The translations under genes were made by a program, and so were the position numbers. From Streptomyces sp. NBC_01465 (lineage in GTDB: Bacteria; Actinomycetota; Actinomycetes; Streptomycetales; Streptomycetaceae), in contig NZ_CP109467.1 in NCBI RefSeq assembly GCF_036227325.1, positions 7,006,001 through 7,070,000 on the forward strand: a stretch of 64,000 nucleotides of DNA, written 5' to 3'. Below, piece by piece: positions 7,841-17,413 of this stretch (positions are counted from its first letter, which is position 1; the number at the start of each line of letters is the position of its first letter). The notes below the pieces were generated by a model. That model saw nothing but the letters and a program-made list of their open reading frames with translations, had not been told where the DNA came from and made no database searches.

Positions 7841-9166
7841 ATGAGGGTCAGCGTTTTCGGGCTCGGTTACGTGGGCTGCGTGTCGGCCGCGTGCCTGGCG
7901 AGCATGGGGCACGAGGTCATCGGGGTGGACGTGAACCAGGTGAAGGTCGACCTGGTCAACGACGCCAAGGCGCCCGTGGTCGAGGAACGGATCGGCGAGC
8001 TCATCGCCGACGTCGTGGGGAGCGGAGCCTTACGCGCCACCCGTGACGTCCGCGAGGCGATAGCCGGCAGCGAGATATCGCTGATCTGCGTGGGCACGCC
8101 GTCGGAGGCCAACGGCAGCCTGTGCACCACCTACTTGGAACGGGTCACCGAGGAGATCGGTGCAGCGCTCGCGGAGCGGGGCGGGCGGCACACCGTCGTC
8201 TTCCGCAGCACCATGCTCCCCGGCACCTGCCTGGACCTGCTCGTGCCGATCCTGGAGAAGAGCCTCGGCGGCTCGGCCGGGGCGGGCTGGGGCGACGTGG
8301 GGGTCGCGGTCAACCCCGAGTTCCTGCGCGAGGGCACGAGCGTGAAGGACTTCTTCGACCCGCCCAAGACCGTGATCGGCGAGCTCGACCCGGCCAGCGG
8401 CGACGCGGTGACGGCGCTCTACGACGGCCTGCCCGGCGAGGTGTTCCGGGTGCCGGTCCCGACGGCCGAGGCGATCAAGTACGCGGACAACGCGTTCCAC
8501 GGCCTCAAGATCGGCTTCGCCAATGAGCTGGGCGCGGTCTGCCACGCGCTCGGGGTGGACTCGCACCAGGTGATGGACGTCTTCCTGGCCGACCGCAAAC
8601 TGAACGTCAGCCCCGCCTATCTGCGGCCCGGCTTCGCCTTCGGCGGATCCTGCCTGCCCAAGGACCTGCGCAGCCTGGTGTTCGCGGCGCAGCGGGCCGA
8701 CGTCTCGGTGCCGATCCTGTCCCATGTCCTCGCCTCCAACTCCGACCATCTGCAGCGTGCGGTGGACCTGGTCGAGCGCACCGGCAAGCGCCGGGTCGGC
8801 CTCTTCGGCCTCTCCTTCAAGCCCGGCACCGACGACCTCCGCGAGAGCCCGCTCGTCGAGCTGGCGGAGCGGCTCTTCGGGAAGGGCTACGACCTGCGGA
8901 TCTACGACGCCAACGTGAGCCTCTCGCGGCTGCTCGGCGCCAACCGGGAGTACATCGAGAACCGGCTCCCGCACCTCGCGCAGCTGCTCGCCGACTCCGT
9001 CGAGGAAGTGCTCGAGCACGCCGAGGTGTGCCTGGTCGGGACCAGGGATCCGGAGGTGGTCGCGGCGCTGCCCCATGGCGAAGGGCCGCTGATCGTCGAC
9101 CTCGTCCGCCTTCCCGACGCCGAAGCGCGCCGGACCGAACAGGGGTACACGGGTCTTGTCTGGTGA
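7841..9166 (+). CDS. Nucleotide-sugar 6-dehydrogenase, GDP-mannose-6-dehydrogenase-like
   Basis: 441 residues of the UDP-glucose/GDP-mannose dehydrogenase family, which oxidises the C6 hydroxyl to a carboxylate in two NAD-dependent steps. Features: Rossmann GLGYVG at residues 5-10, GTPSEANG, EFLREG, and the catalytic cysteine in RPGFAFGGSCLPKD (about 265-278). That wording and the GTPSEANG loop resemble AlgD more than UDP-glucose dehydrogenase, so GDP-mannuronate is the better guess, with UDP-glucuronate possible. Codon 64 is TTA (8030-8032), the rare bldA-dependent leucine codon. It overlaps the next gene by 11 bases. Confidence 0.85.
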   Translation: MRVSVFGLGYVGCVSAACLASMGHEVIGVDVNQVKVDLVNDAKAPVVEERIGELIADVVGSGALRATRDVREAIAGSEISLICVGTPSEANGSLCTTYLERVTEEIGAALAERGGRHTVVFRSTMLPGTCLDLLVPILEKSLGGSAGAGWGDVGVAVNPEFLREGTSVKDFFDPPKTVIGELDPASGDAVTALYDGLPGEVFRVPVPTAEAIKYADNAFHGLKIGFANELGAVCHALGVDSHQVMDVFLADRKLNVSPAYLRPGFAFGGSCLPKDLRSLVFAAQRADVSVPILSHVLASNSDHLQRAVDLVERTGKRRVGLFGLSFKPGTDDLRESPLVELAERLFGKGYDLRIYDANVSLSRLLGANREYIENRLPHLAQLLADSVEEVLEHAEVCLVGTRDPEVVAALPHGEGPLIVDLVRLPDAEARRTEQGYTGLVW

Positions 9167-10394
9167 CACGAGCAGTACGGGCCGGCGCGCGCTGGTCCTG
9201 GTGGAGAACCTGTCGGTGCCGTTCGACCGGCGGGTGTGGCAGGAGTGCACGACGCTGCAGGGCGCGGGCTGGGAGGTGCACGTCATCTGCCCCCGGGGGG
9301 AGAAGCGGGACACGGAACCGGAGGCGGTGATCGACGGGGTGCGGATCCACCGCTACCCGTTGCGCGCGGCGACCGGGGGACCGGCAGGCTACCTGCGGGA
9401 GTACGGCTCGGCGCTCTGGCACACGGCCCGCCTCGCCCGCAAGGTCGGCCCGGTCCATGTGGTCCACGCCTGCAACCCGCCCGACCTGCTGTTCCTGGCG
9501 GCACGGTGGCTGAAGCGGCGCGGCGCACGGTTCGTCTTCGACCAGCACGACCTCGTACCCGAGCTGTACCTCTCGCGGTTCGACCGCGGCAAGGACCTGC
9601 TCTACCGCGCCGTGTGCGCGCTGGAGAGGCGGACCTACCGGGCCGCGGACGTCGTGCTCGCCACGAACGAGAGCTACCGGGACGTCGCGGTGAGCCGTGG
9701 CGGCCGCCGCCCCGAGGACGTCTTCGTGGTGCGCAGCGCGCCCGCGGTCGACCGGTTCCAACCGGTGGACCCCGAACCGGAGTTGAAGCGCGGCAAGGCT
9801 CATCTCCTGTGCTACCTCGGTGTCATGGGGCCGCAGGACGGCGTGGACTACGCCCTGCGGGCCCTCGCGAAGCTGCGCGACGACTTCGGGCGGACCGACT
9901 GGCATGCGGTGTTCGTCGGCTCCGGCGACGCGTTCGACGCGATGGTGGAGCTGTCCCGGCAGCTCGGGCTCGAGGAGCAGGTGCAGTTCACCGGGCGCAT
10001 TCCGGACGCGGACCTGGTGCGCTATCTGTCCACCGCGGACGTCTGCCTCTCTCCGGACCCGCGCAATCCGCTCAACGACGTGTCGACCATGAACAAGGTC
10101 CTGGAGTACATGGCGATGGGCCGGCCGATCGTCTCGTTCGACCTGCGCGAGGCACGCGTCTCCGCCGGTGAGGCGGCCGTCTACGCGCCGGCCAACGACG
10201 AGGCCGAGTTCGCCAAACTCATCACGACGCTCCTCGACGATCCGCAGGAGCGGGCCCGGATGGGCCGCATCGGCCAGGAGCGGATCAGCGGGCCGCTCGC
10301 CTGGAGCAATTCGCAAGCGTCGCTGCTCGCCGCCTACGCCGCTGCCTGCGGGGACGGTACGACGGCCGGAACAAGGAAGAGGCCGGAGCGTTGA
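9156..10394 (+). CDS. Glycosyltransferase family 4
   Basis: 412 residues with the GT-B fold. The N-terminal acceptor half carries ENLSVPFDRRVW and CPRGE, followed by FDQHDLVPELY. The C-terminal half has LCYLGVMGPQDG, FVGSGD, FTGRIPD and a donor-site stretch NKVLEYMAMGRPIVS. It probably adds a sugar to the lipid-linked repeat unit on the inner membrane face. TTG 9156 is chosen because AGGGGT precedes it and no later in-frame start preserves the first beta strand. The gene overlaps the dehydrogenase by 11 bases, so the two are probably co-translated. Confidence 0.85.
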   Translation: MSGDTSSTGRRALVLVENLSVPFDRRVWQECTTLQGAGWEVHVICPRGEKRDTEPEAVIDGVRIHRYPLRAATGGPAGYLREYGSALWHTARLARKVGPVHVVHACNPPDLLFLAARWLKRRGARFVFDQHDLVPELYLSRFDRGKDLLYRAVCALERRTYRAADVVLATNESYRDVAVSRGGRRPEDVFVVRSAPAVDRFQPVDPEPELKRGKAHLLCYLGVMGPQDGVDYALRALAKLRDDFGRTDWHAVFVGSGDAFDAMVELSRQLGLEEQVQFTGRIPDADLVRYLSTADVCLSPDPRNPLNDVSTMNKVLEYMAMGRPIVSFDLREARVSAGEAAVYAPANDEAEFAKLITTLLDDPQERARMGRIGQERISGPLAWSNSQASLLAAYAAACGDGTTAGTRKRPER

Positions 10395-11758
10395 ACGAAG
10401 ACACGATCCGCCTGGCCACGATCGGGCGGATGCTCCACCGGAGGTGGCGCCTGCTCGCCGTCCTCACCGTGGTGGGCGCGCTCGTCGGCCTCGGAGCCGC
10501 GGCGGTGTTCCCGCCGAGCTACACCACGTCGGCATCGGTCCTGCTGCCAGGGCAGTGGGAGGAGCGCGAACTGCTGACGCAGGTGGACATCGCGACCAGT
10601 GGCACGGTGCTCGACCGTACGGCCGTCGAGCTCGGCTGGACCCGGGTCAGCGGTGACGAACTGCGGGGCAAGGTGACCGCCAAGGCCTCCGACGGGAACA
10701 TCATCAAGATCTCGGGTACGTCCGACACCCCGGAGCACGCGCAGCGGCTCGCCGACCAGGCCGCCAAGGAATTCGTCACGTTCGCCGTACGGATCGCGGG
10801 CGGCAGCAACGGCTCCGACGCGACCACGGGGCTCGCGGCGCTGCGCAAGCAGGTCGAGGACACCAACCGCCGGATCAGCGAACTGTCCAAGTCCGCCGAT
10901 CCGGGGAAGACCGTGGAGGGCGTACAGGCCCGTACGTCACTGGAGAAGCTGACCACCTCGCTGGAAGAGGCCATGACGAAACTGGCCGAGGCTGACCCGG
11001 CGAACGTCAAGGCCGGCATGGTCGTCATGGGGCCCGCGGCCCGGCCGACCGGTGAGGCACCGCCGACGCGGATCCAGCTCGTCGTCGCAGGGGCGCTGGT
11101 GTTCTTCCTGGTCGCGGTGGTCTGCCATCTCGCCGCCGCGCGGGTGAACAGGCGGCCGCGCAGCGAACGGGAGATCGCCGCCGCTCTGGGATCGGCGCTG
11201 CTCGGCATCGTCGACGTACCGGACGACCGGCACGCGCACCTGCCGGAAGCCGGCAGCGCGCAGGCCCGGCTCCGCCGTCTCCTCCGCGTCGACACCCGGT
11301 GGGACGCGCCGATTCCGCAGAGGGCCGTCGACACGGCCGCCGGGCGGATCGGCTACCGGCGGGTGTGTGCCCGCCTCCGGGACCAACTGCCCGCCCACCA
11401 GGAGCTGTTGGCCGTCGTACCGGAAGGCGACGCGATCGCCCGCCGGGCGGCCGGGCAGCTCACCGCCGAGGCCCCGGGCGATCTGGTCCTGCGGACGGTG
11501 GAGGTTTCGGCGGACCGGCCGATGGTGCCGGACCGTACCTCCGAGTCCGGGGCCCTGGTCGTCCTCAGCGCGGGCACCTGGACCACCACGGAGCTCAACG
11601 GCATCGCGCAGGCGTGCGCGGACGCCGGGCACGAGGTCGTCGGCGTCGTCGTCTCCGACCCGGTCCTCTCCCGCCCGTCGCCGTCCGCCGGACATCCCCT
11701 GGACCAGGTGAATCCGGCGTCGTCGGTCCGCAGCCACGCGACAGGAGGCCCGGCGTGA
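10391..11758 (+). CDS. Wzz-like polysaccharide co-polymerase with degenerate kinase fold (first copy)
   Basis: 455 residues. Membrane helix 1 is at about 21-41, then an extracellular domain with helical coiled-coil-like stretches, then helix 2 at about 234-255. The cytoplasmic tail resembles a BY-kinase fold (LVVLSAGTWTTTELNGIAQACADAGHEVVGVVV) but has no Walker A lysine motif. Such proteins set chain length or couple polymerisation to export. TTG 10391 overlaps the preceding stop, giving probable translational coupling. It is followed by a second member of the same family. Confidence 0.75.
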   Translation: MNEDTIRLATIGRMLHRRWRLLAVLTVVGALVGLGAAAVFPPSYTTSASVLLPGQWEERELLTQVDIATSGTVLDRTAVELGWTRVSGDELRGKVTAKASDGNIIKISGTSDTPEHAQRLADQAAKEFVTFAVRIAGGSNGSDATTGLAALRKQVEDTNRRISELSKSADPGKTVEGVQARTSLEKLTTSLEEAMTKLAEADPANVKAGMVVMGPAARPTGEAPPTRIQLVVAGALVFFLVAVVCHLAAARVNRRPRSEREIAAALGSALLGIVDVPDDRHAHLPEAGSAQARLRRLLRVDTRWDAPIPQRAVDTAAGRIGYRRVCARLRDQLPAHQELLAVVPEGDAIARRAAGQLTAEAPGDLVLRTVEVSADRPMVPDRTSESGALVVLSAGTWTTTELNGIAQACADAGHEVVGVVVSDPVLSRPSPSAGHPLDQVNPASSVRSHATGGPA

Positions 11759-13278
11759 CAACACGTACGACTACGGATTCGCCGGCAGCCGCACCCCTCT
11801 TCGACCTGCAGGCACTGGTGGTGGCGGTCCGCAGACGCCGCCGTCTCTGGTGCGTCCTGGCGCTGCTCGGCCTGCTCGCCGGCGCGGCGGTCGCGGTCCT
11901 GCTGCCGCCACCGCCGAGCGCGGTGACCAAGGTGCTGGTCGCGCATGCCGAGGACCAGCCGAACGACACCGGGACGCTGATGCGCACCGATGTGCAGGTC
12001 CTCGCGACCACCCGGATCGCCGAGCTGGCCCTCACGTCCCTCAAGTCCCAGGAAAAACCAGAGGACTTCATGAAGGACTACCGGGGCACCGGCCTGACCA
12101 ACAACCTGCTGCAGATCGATGTGACGGGGGACACCGACGCGCAGGCAGTGGCCCGCGCCAAGGCGCTGGCCGATGCGTTCGTCAAGGACCATGTGCAGCG
12201 GATGCAGGACACCGCGAAGGCCGAAGCCGACGCCCTGCTCCAGCAGCGTGACCGGATGCGCGAGGAACTCACCCAGGTCAACGAGGAGATCGGGACCCAG
12301 TCGCCGGAGGCCGACCCGAAGGCGTCGGCGAGCCTCGAGACGCTCTACGCCCGCCGGGCCGAACTCAACTCGCGGATCGCCGACTTCGACGAGCGCGCCG
12401 CGGATGCGCGGACGGGTACGCCCAAGGTCATCGCCGGTACGCAGATCGTGGACGCCCCGCGTGTCGTGCAGCACTCCCTGCCCAGGACGATGGTCACCGA
12501 CGCCGTGATCGGGTTCCTCCTCGGGCTCGTCCTCGGGGTGGCGCTGGCCGCGGTCGGCGTGGTGGTGCGCGACCGGCCCGTGCTGCGCCGGGACATCGCC
12601 GCGCACCTGGGCGCCTCGGTCATCTCGGAACTTCCCCGCCGCCGGGGCAGGTTGTGGCAGCGGCGGCGGACCCGGGTGGCCCGTGAACGGCTCACCACGA
12701 GCCTGTCGCGCACCGTACGCGGATCCACCGAAACGGTGTCGCTGCTCGAACTGGGCAGTGCGCACGCCACGAGCGCGATCGCCCTGGCCGTCGGCAGAGC
12801 ACTGGCGGCGGAGGGGCCCGCGGTCCTCGTCGACGGGCTGCCCCGGCTGCAGCTCGCGGGCCGCCGGCCGAAGCCGGGAGACCCCACCGTCGTCAGCGGC
12901 GAGCGTGCCGCGGCCGCCCCGCACCAGGGCCGTCACCTCGGCGTCGGCTCGGTGGCGCCGGGCACGGCGTGGACCGACCTTCAGTACCTCGGCACCCAGA
13001 CCGTGCTCGTCGTACGCGCCGGGCACGGCAGCGCCGCCTGGCTGCACACCGTGGCACGGCAGTTGGCGGACCAGAACATCGCGGTGATCGGCGTGGTGCT
13101 GATCGACCCGGACCCGCGGGACCGGACCGACGGCACGCTGTGGGACGGACTGCAGACCGCGTTGCGCGGCCGGATCGAGCGAGGGGTCGCCCGCCAGAAC
13201 GGGGCGGGCCCGCGGCGCCCGGAGCGGCAGCCGATGTGGGCCGCACGCGGCGCGGACAACGACCAGGAGGCGCGCTAA
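11755..13278 (+). CDS. Wzz-like polysaccharide co-polymerase with degenerate kinase fold (second copy)
   Basis: 507 residues. Helix 1 is at about 35-55, a charged helical region follows (residues 135-215, with heptad-like QQRDRMREELTQVNEEIG), and helix 2 is at about 248-270. The cytoplasmic part keeps the shape of a tyrosine-autokinase P-loop domain (TVSLLELGSAHATSAIALAVG, VLVDGLPR, VLVVRAGHGS). Where GKST is expected it reads HATS, so it is probably a pseudokinase. GTG 11755 has ACAGGAGG upstream and a GTGA overlap with the preceding gene. Confidence 0.75.
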   Translation: MTTRTTTDSPAAAPLFDLQALVVAVRRRRRLWCVLALLGLLAGAAVAVLLPPPPSAVTKVLVAHAEDQPNDTGTLMRTDVQVLATTRIAELALTSLKSQEKPEDFMKDYRGTGLTNNLLQIDVTGDTDAQAVARAKALADAFVKDHVQRMQDTAKAEADALLQQRDRMREELTQVNEEIGTQSPEADPKASASLETLYARRAELNSRIADFDERAADARTGTPKVIAGTQIVDAPRVVQHSLPRTMVTDAVIGFLLGLVLGVALAAVGVVVRDRPVLRRDIAAHLGASVISELPRRRGRLWQRRRTRVARERLTTSLSRTVRGSTETVSLLELGSAHATSAIALAVGRALAAEGPAVLVDGLPRLQLAGRRPKPGDPTVVSGERAAAAPHQGRHLGVGSVAPGTAWTDLQYLGTQTVLVVRAGHGSAAWLHTVARQLADQNIAVIGVVLIDPDPRDRTDGTLWDGLQTALRGRIERGVARQNGAGPRRPERQPMWAARGADNDQEAR

Positions 13279-13281
13279 CAC

Positions 13282-15210
13282 ATGTGTGGCATCGCAGGCA
13301 CGTACCGATGGCCGGACGGGAAGGCCGTGACCGACCGGCTCACGGGCATCCTCGCCCACCGCGGTCCGGACGCGTCGGGCCGTTACGGTCACCGGGCCGG
13401 TGACGGCGAAGTCCAGCTCGGACACCGCCGGCTGTCCATCATCGACCTGTCCGAGACCGGCGCGCAGCCGATGGTCTCGGACGGCCTCGCCCTGACGTAC
13501 AACGGCGAGCTGTACAACGCGCCCGAACTGCGGGCCGAGCTGGAATCCGCAGGTGTCCGCTTCCGCGGCACCTCCGACACCGAGGTGCTCCTGGAGGCCT
13601 GGCGGCGCTGGGGCACGGACTGTCTGCCCCGGCTGCGCGGCATGTTCGCGTTCGGGATCTTCGACGAGCGCACGGGTGAACTGGTGCTGGCCCGCGACCA
13701 GTTGGGCATCAAGCCGCTCTTCCTGCTCCGGCGCGCCGGGGGCCTGGCGTTCGCCTCCGAACTCAAGGCGCTCGCCACCGCGACGGGCGGCGCGCTGGAG
13801 GTGGACCGGGCCGCGATGGTCGCCTCGCTCCTCTACTACTGGGTGCCGGACTCCCGGTGCGCGCTGCAGGGGGCGGAGAAACTGCCGCCGGGGAGCTGGC
13901 TGCGGTGCAGGCCCGACGGCGGGGTGGAGCGCGGGCAGTTCTGGAACCTGAAGGACGTCGCCGCCGAGGGCCAGGAGCGGGCCAGGGCCGGCGAGCAGAT
14001 CGACCTCGCCGCGATCGTCGAGGACTCGACGCGGCGCCATCTGCTCTCCGACGTCCCCGTCGCGACGTTCCTCTCCGGCGGTCTCGACTCCAGCTATCTG
14101 ACCGCGCTCGCGGCCCGCCACCAGCCGGGGATCTCCGCGTACACGATCGGATTCCGCGCCGAGGACGCCAAGTTCGAGGCGATGCCGGACGATCTGCGCT
14201 ACGCCCGGCAGGTGGCGGCACAGTTCGGGGTCGATCTGCACGAGATCGAGATCGCCCCGAACGTCCTCGACCTGCTGCCGAAGATGACGTACCACCTGGA
14301 CGAGCCGATCGGCGACCCCGCCGCGATCAACACGTATCTGATCTGCCAGGCCGCCCGGGAGGCCGGGGTCAAGGTGATGCTCTCGGGGATGGGCGCCGAC
14401 GAACTGTTCGCCGGATACCGCAAGCACCTGGCCAACCTGATCGCGGTCCGCTACCAGCGGGTGCCCAGGCCCCTGCGGCGCGGAGTCTCCGCGGCCGTGG
14501 ACCGGCTGCCGGTCGCGTCGGCCCGCCGCGGATACCGGTCGGTGCGCTTCGCGAAACGGTTCCTCTCCTTCGCCGGACTGCCGGAGGAGACCGCGTTCCG
14601 GCGCAGCTACACCATGTACGACCAGGAAGAGCTGCTCGCCCTGATCAACCCCGACCTGGCGGGCACGGTCGACGACGTACTGACCGAACACGCGGACACC
14701 TACGCGGACAACGAGCTCGACGACTTCGTCAACCGCATGTGCCTGACCGACGCCCGGATGTTCCTGCCGGGCCTCAACCTCGCCTACACGGACCGCTCCA
14801 GCATGGCCGCGTCGACCGAGGTACGGGTGCCGTACGTGGACGTCGAGGTGGTCAAGGCGGCGTTCGCCGTGCCGGGGAGTCGCAAGATCGTCGGCCGGCA
14901 GGGCAAGGCCGTCCTCAAGGAGGCGGCCACCTCGATCCTGCCCCGGGAGATCGTCTACCGGCCCAAGGGTCTGTTCAGCGCCCCGCTGCGGGCCTGGATG
15001 AGCCGGGATCTTGCGCCGCTGGTGCGCGAGGTGATCAACGACGGCGAGCTCGTCAACTCCGGGTTCCTGCGCCGTGACGCGCTCGCGCGGATGGTCGCCG
15101 AGGACGCCGCGGGGCAGCGGGACTTCTCCAAGCACCTGTGGCACGTGCTGACGCTCGAGTACTGGTACCGCGACGCGACCTCCGGCTCCCGCCGGAGCGA
15201 AGCGGCCTGA
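13282..15210 (+). CDS. asnB: Asparagine synthase (glutamine-hydrolysing) family
   Basis: 642 residues. The N-terminal glutaminase begins MCGIAGT with Cys2 as nucleophile, followed by RLSIIDLSETGAQPM and YNGELYN. The synthetase half has the pyrophosphate loop VATFLSGGLDSSYLTAL (about 255), SGMGADELFAGYRKH and a typical C-terminus. In free metabolism this enzyme makes asparagine. Inside polysaccharide loci such proteins often amidate a sugar carboxylate. With a sugar 6-dehydrogenase upstream, a uronamide is a reasonable inference. The gap to the second Wzz gene is only three bases. Confidence 0.85.
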   Translation: MCGIAGTYRWPDGKAVTDRLTGILAHRGPDASGRYGHRAGDGEVQLGHRRLSIIDLSETGAQPMVSDGLALTYNGELYNAPELRAELESAGVRFRGTSDTEVLLEAWRRWGTDCLPRLRGMFAFGIFDERTGELVLARDQLGIKPLFLLRRAGGLAFASELKALATATGGALEVDRAAMVASLLYYWVPDSRCALQGAEKLPPGSWLRCRPDGGVERGQFWNLKDVAAEGQERARAGEQIDLAAIVEDSTRRHLLSDVPVATFLSGGLDSSYLTALAARHQPGISAYTIGFRAEDAKFEAMPDDLRYARQVAAQFGVDLHEIEIAPNVLDLLPKMTYHLDEPIGDPAAINTYLICQAAREAGVKVMLSGMGADELFAGYRKHLANLIAVRYQRVPRPLRRGVSAAVDRLPVASARRGYRSVRFAKRFLSFAGLPEETAFRRSYTMYDQEELLALINPDLAGTVDDVLTEHADTYADNELDDFVNRMCLTDARMFLPGLNLAYTDRSSMAASTEVRVPYVDVEVVKAAFAVPGSRKIVGRQGKAVLKEAATSILPREIVYRPKGLFSAPLRAWMSRDLAPLVREVINDGELVNSGFLRRDALARMVAEDAAGQRDFSKHLWHVLTLEYWYRDATSGSRRSEAA

Positions 15211-15238
15211 CGGCATAGAAAGAACAAGAGGAGCTCGG

Positions 15239-17413
15239 GTGAAGCAGGTAGTGCAGAACTACAAGAGCGGAGAGCTGGCGGTGCTCGACGTTCCGGTTCC
15301 GGGATGCAAGCCGGGCGGGGTGCTGGTCCGCACCGTGTACTCGCTGATATCCACCGGGACCGAGCTCATGAAGGTGTCCGAGGCCGGCATGTCCATGCTC
15401 GGGAAGGCCCGTTCCAGGCCCGACCAGGTGGCCAAGGTCATGCAGAGCGTGGCCACCAACGGGGTGCCCGCCACCTACCGCAAGGTGATGGGCAAGCTGG
15501 ACTCGTACACGCCGCTCGGCTACTCGCTGTGCGGGGTCGTCGAGCAGGTCGGCGCCGGGATCGACGATGTGAAGGCCGGCGACCTCGTGGCCTGCGCCGG
15601 CAACGAGCACGCGCTGCACGCCGAGCTGAACTGGGTGCCGAAGAACCTCTACGCGCCGGTGCCCGACGGCCTCGCGCCGCGCCACGCGGCCTTCGGCACC
15701 GTCGGGTCGATCGCACTGCAGGGCATCCGCCAGGGCGAGCCGCAGCTCGGCGACGTGGCGCTCGTCATCGGCCTCGGCCTCATCGGGCAGCTCGTGGTGC
15801 AGCTCCTCGTCGCCTCGGGCGTACGCGTCGTCGGCGTCGACCCCGACCCGGCGCGCTGCGAGCTCGCCGAGCGCACGGGCGCCGCGGCCTGCGGCGACCC
15901 CGCGTCCGCCGCCGTGGAGGCCGTCGTCGCCGAACTCACCGACGGCCACGGCGTGGACACCGTGTACCTGGCCGCGGGCGGCGGCAGCAACCAGCCCGTC
16001 GAGCTGGCCGCCCGGCTCTGCCGGGACCGCGGCCGGGTCGTCGACATCGGCAAGTGCCGCCTCGATCTGCCGTGGAACGCGTACTACGAGAAGGAGCTCG
16101 ACGTCCGCTTCTCGCGTTCGTACGGTCCCGGGCGCTACGACCCGGAGTACGAGCTGGAGGGCCGGGACTACCCGATCGGCTATGTGCGCTGGACCGAGCG
16201 CCGCAACCTGGCGTGCTTCCTCGACCTCGTGGCCCGCGGCCGCGTCGACGTGGAGCCGCTGATCTCGCACGTCGCCGACTTCGACGACGCCGTGGAGACC
16301 TACCAGCGCCTGAAGGACGGCGAGTTGAAGGCCGTCGCCGTGCTGTTCAAGTACCCCGAACAGACGGCAGTCGAGGCCGAGTCCCCTTCCGTGGCCGTGC
16401 CCAGGGCGACCGTGAAGCCGGGCCCGGCCCGGGCCGCCAAGGGGCCGGTGCGGCTCGCTTTCGTCGGCGCCGGGAACTATGCGACGTCGATGCTGCTGCC
16501 GCACCTCACCAAGCGCGAGGGCGTCGAACTGTCGACGGTCGTCACCACGACGGCGCTCTCCGCGGCGAACGCGCAGCGCAAGTTCGGCTTCGCCGAGGCG
16601 ACCACCGACCTCGACGCCGTGCTCGGCGACAACTCCATCGACGCGGTGTTCGTGGTCACCCGGCACAGCTCGCACGCCGAACTGACCCGCCGGGCACTCC
16701 TCGCCGGCAAGGCGGTGTTCGTCGAGAAGCCCCTGGCCCTCACCGAGGACGACCTGGCCGGAGTGCTCGCGGCGGTGGAGGAGTCCGGCAACGACCGGCT
16801 GCAGGTGGGCTTCAACCGCCGGTTCTCGCCGCTGCTGCAGGAGGCGAGCAAACGGTTCGGCGCCCGTACGGGACCGGCGAGCCTGCGCTACCTGATCAAC
16901 GCGGGCCGGCTGCAGCACGGCAGCTGGTACCTCCAACAGGCCGCCGAGGGCTCGCGGTTCGCCGGAGAAGGCGGACACTTCATCGACACGGCGAGCTGGC
17001 TGCTCGGCGCCGACCCGGTCTCCGTGTACGCGGTCGCCACCGCCGGCAACGAGGACCTCCAGGTCGTGCTCCGCTACCCGGACGGGTCCACTGCCACCAT
17101 CAGTTACGTCACCACGGGCGCCCCCGGCTTCCCGAAGGAGACCCTCGACCTCGTCGCGGACGGCAAGGTGCTGCGGCTCGACGACTTCGTCCGCGCCTCC
17201 GTCCACAGCCAGAAGAAGTGGGTCAGCTCCCGGCTGCCCAAGGCCAGGGACAAGGGCCAGAACGCCGAACTGGCCGCTTTCATCAAGGCAGTTCGGACCG
17301 GCGGCCCGATGCCGGTGCCGCTGGAGTCGCTGGTCGCCACCACGGCGGCCACGCTCGCCGTACAGACCGCACTGGGCGCCGGTACGCCGGTGACGCTGGC
17401 GGGGCCGCGATGA
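15239..17413 (+). CDS. Bi-domain oxidoreductase (zinc-type alcohol dehydrogenase plus Gfo/Idh/MocA)
   Basis: 724 residues combining two enzymes. Residues 1-370 form a medium-chain dehydrogenase with a Rossmann turn at VALVIGLGLIGQLVVQLL (about 175). Residues 400-724 form a Gfo/Idh/MocA domain starting RLAFVGAGNYATSML, with the signature VFVEKPLAL (about 497) and QVGFNRRFSPL. The same fused protein recurs in polysaccharide loci directly beside heparinase II/III genes, as here, but its reaction is not established. GTG 15239 follows AAGAGGAG. It overlaps the heparinase-like gene by 4 bases. Confidence 0.85.
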   Translation: MKQVVQNYKSGELAVLDVPVPGCKPGGVLVRTVYSLISTGTELMKVSEAGMSMLGKARSRPDQVAKVMQSVATNGVPATYRKVMGKLDSYTPLGYSLCGVVEQVGAGIDDVKAGDLVACAGNEHALHAELNWVPKNLYAPVPDGLAPRHAAFGTVGSIALQGIRQGEPQLGDVALVIGLGLIGQLVVQLLVASGVRVVGVDPDPARCELAERTGAAACGDPASAAVEAVVAELTDGHGVDTVYLAAGGGSNQPVELAARLCRDRGRVVDIGKCRLDLPWNAYYEKELDVRFSRSYGPGRYDPEYELEGRDYPIGYVRWTERRNLACFLDLVARGRVDVEPLISHVADFDDAVETYQRLKDGELKAVAVLFKYPEQTAVEAESPSVAVPRATVKPGPARAAKGPVRLAFVGAGNYATSMLLPHLTKREGVELSTVVTTTALSAANAQRKFGFAEATTDLDAVLGDNSIDAVFVVTRHSSHAELTRRALLAGKAVFVEKPLALTEDDLAGVLAAVEESGNDRLQVGFNRRFSPLLQEASKRFGARTGPASLRYLINAGRLQHGSWYLQQAAEGSRFAGEGGHFIDTASWLLGADPVSVYAVATAGNEDLQVVLRYPDGSTATISYVTTGAPGFPKETLDLVADGKVLRLDDFVRASVHSQKKWVSSRLPKARDKGQNAELAAFIKAVRTGGPMPVPLESLVATTAATLAVQTALGAGTPVTLAGPR

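Noticed and set aside
9163..9166. GTGA overlap as the start of the family 4 glycosyltransferase
   Set aside because: The GTG at 9163 is in a different frame. The in-frame TTG at 9156 is needed.
11353..15216. A 1287-codon minus-strand open frame opposite the Wzz and AsnB genes
   Set aside because: It is the antisense frame of well-recognised genes, is rich in Arg, Gly, Pro and His, and has no ribosome site or family pattern.
15304..17409. Upstream part of a 1365-codon frame that ends in the heparinase-like gene
   Set aside because: The portion before 17410 overlaps the bi-domain oxidoreductase in another frame and resembles nothing. The ATGA overlap at 17410 marks the real start.
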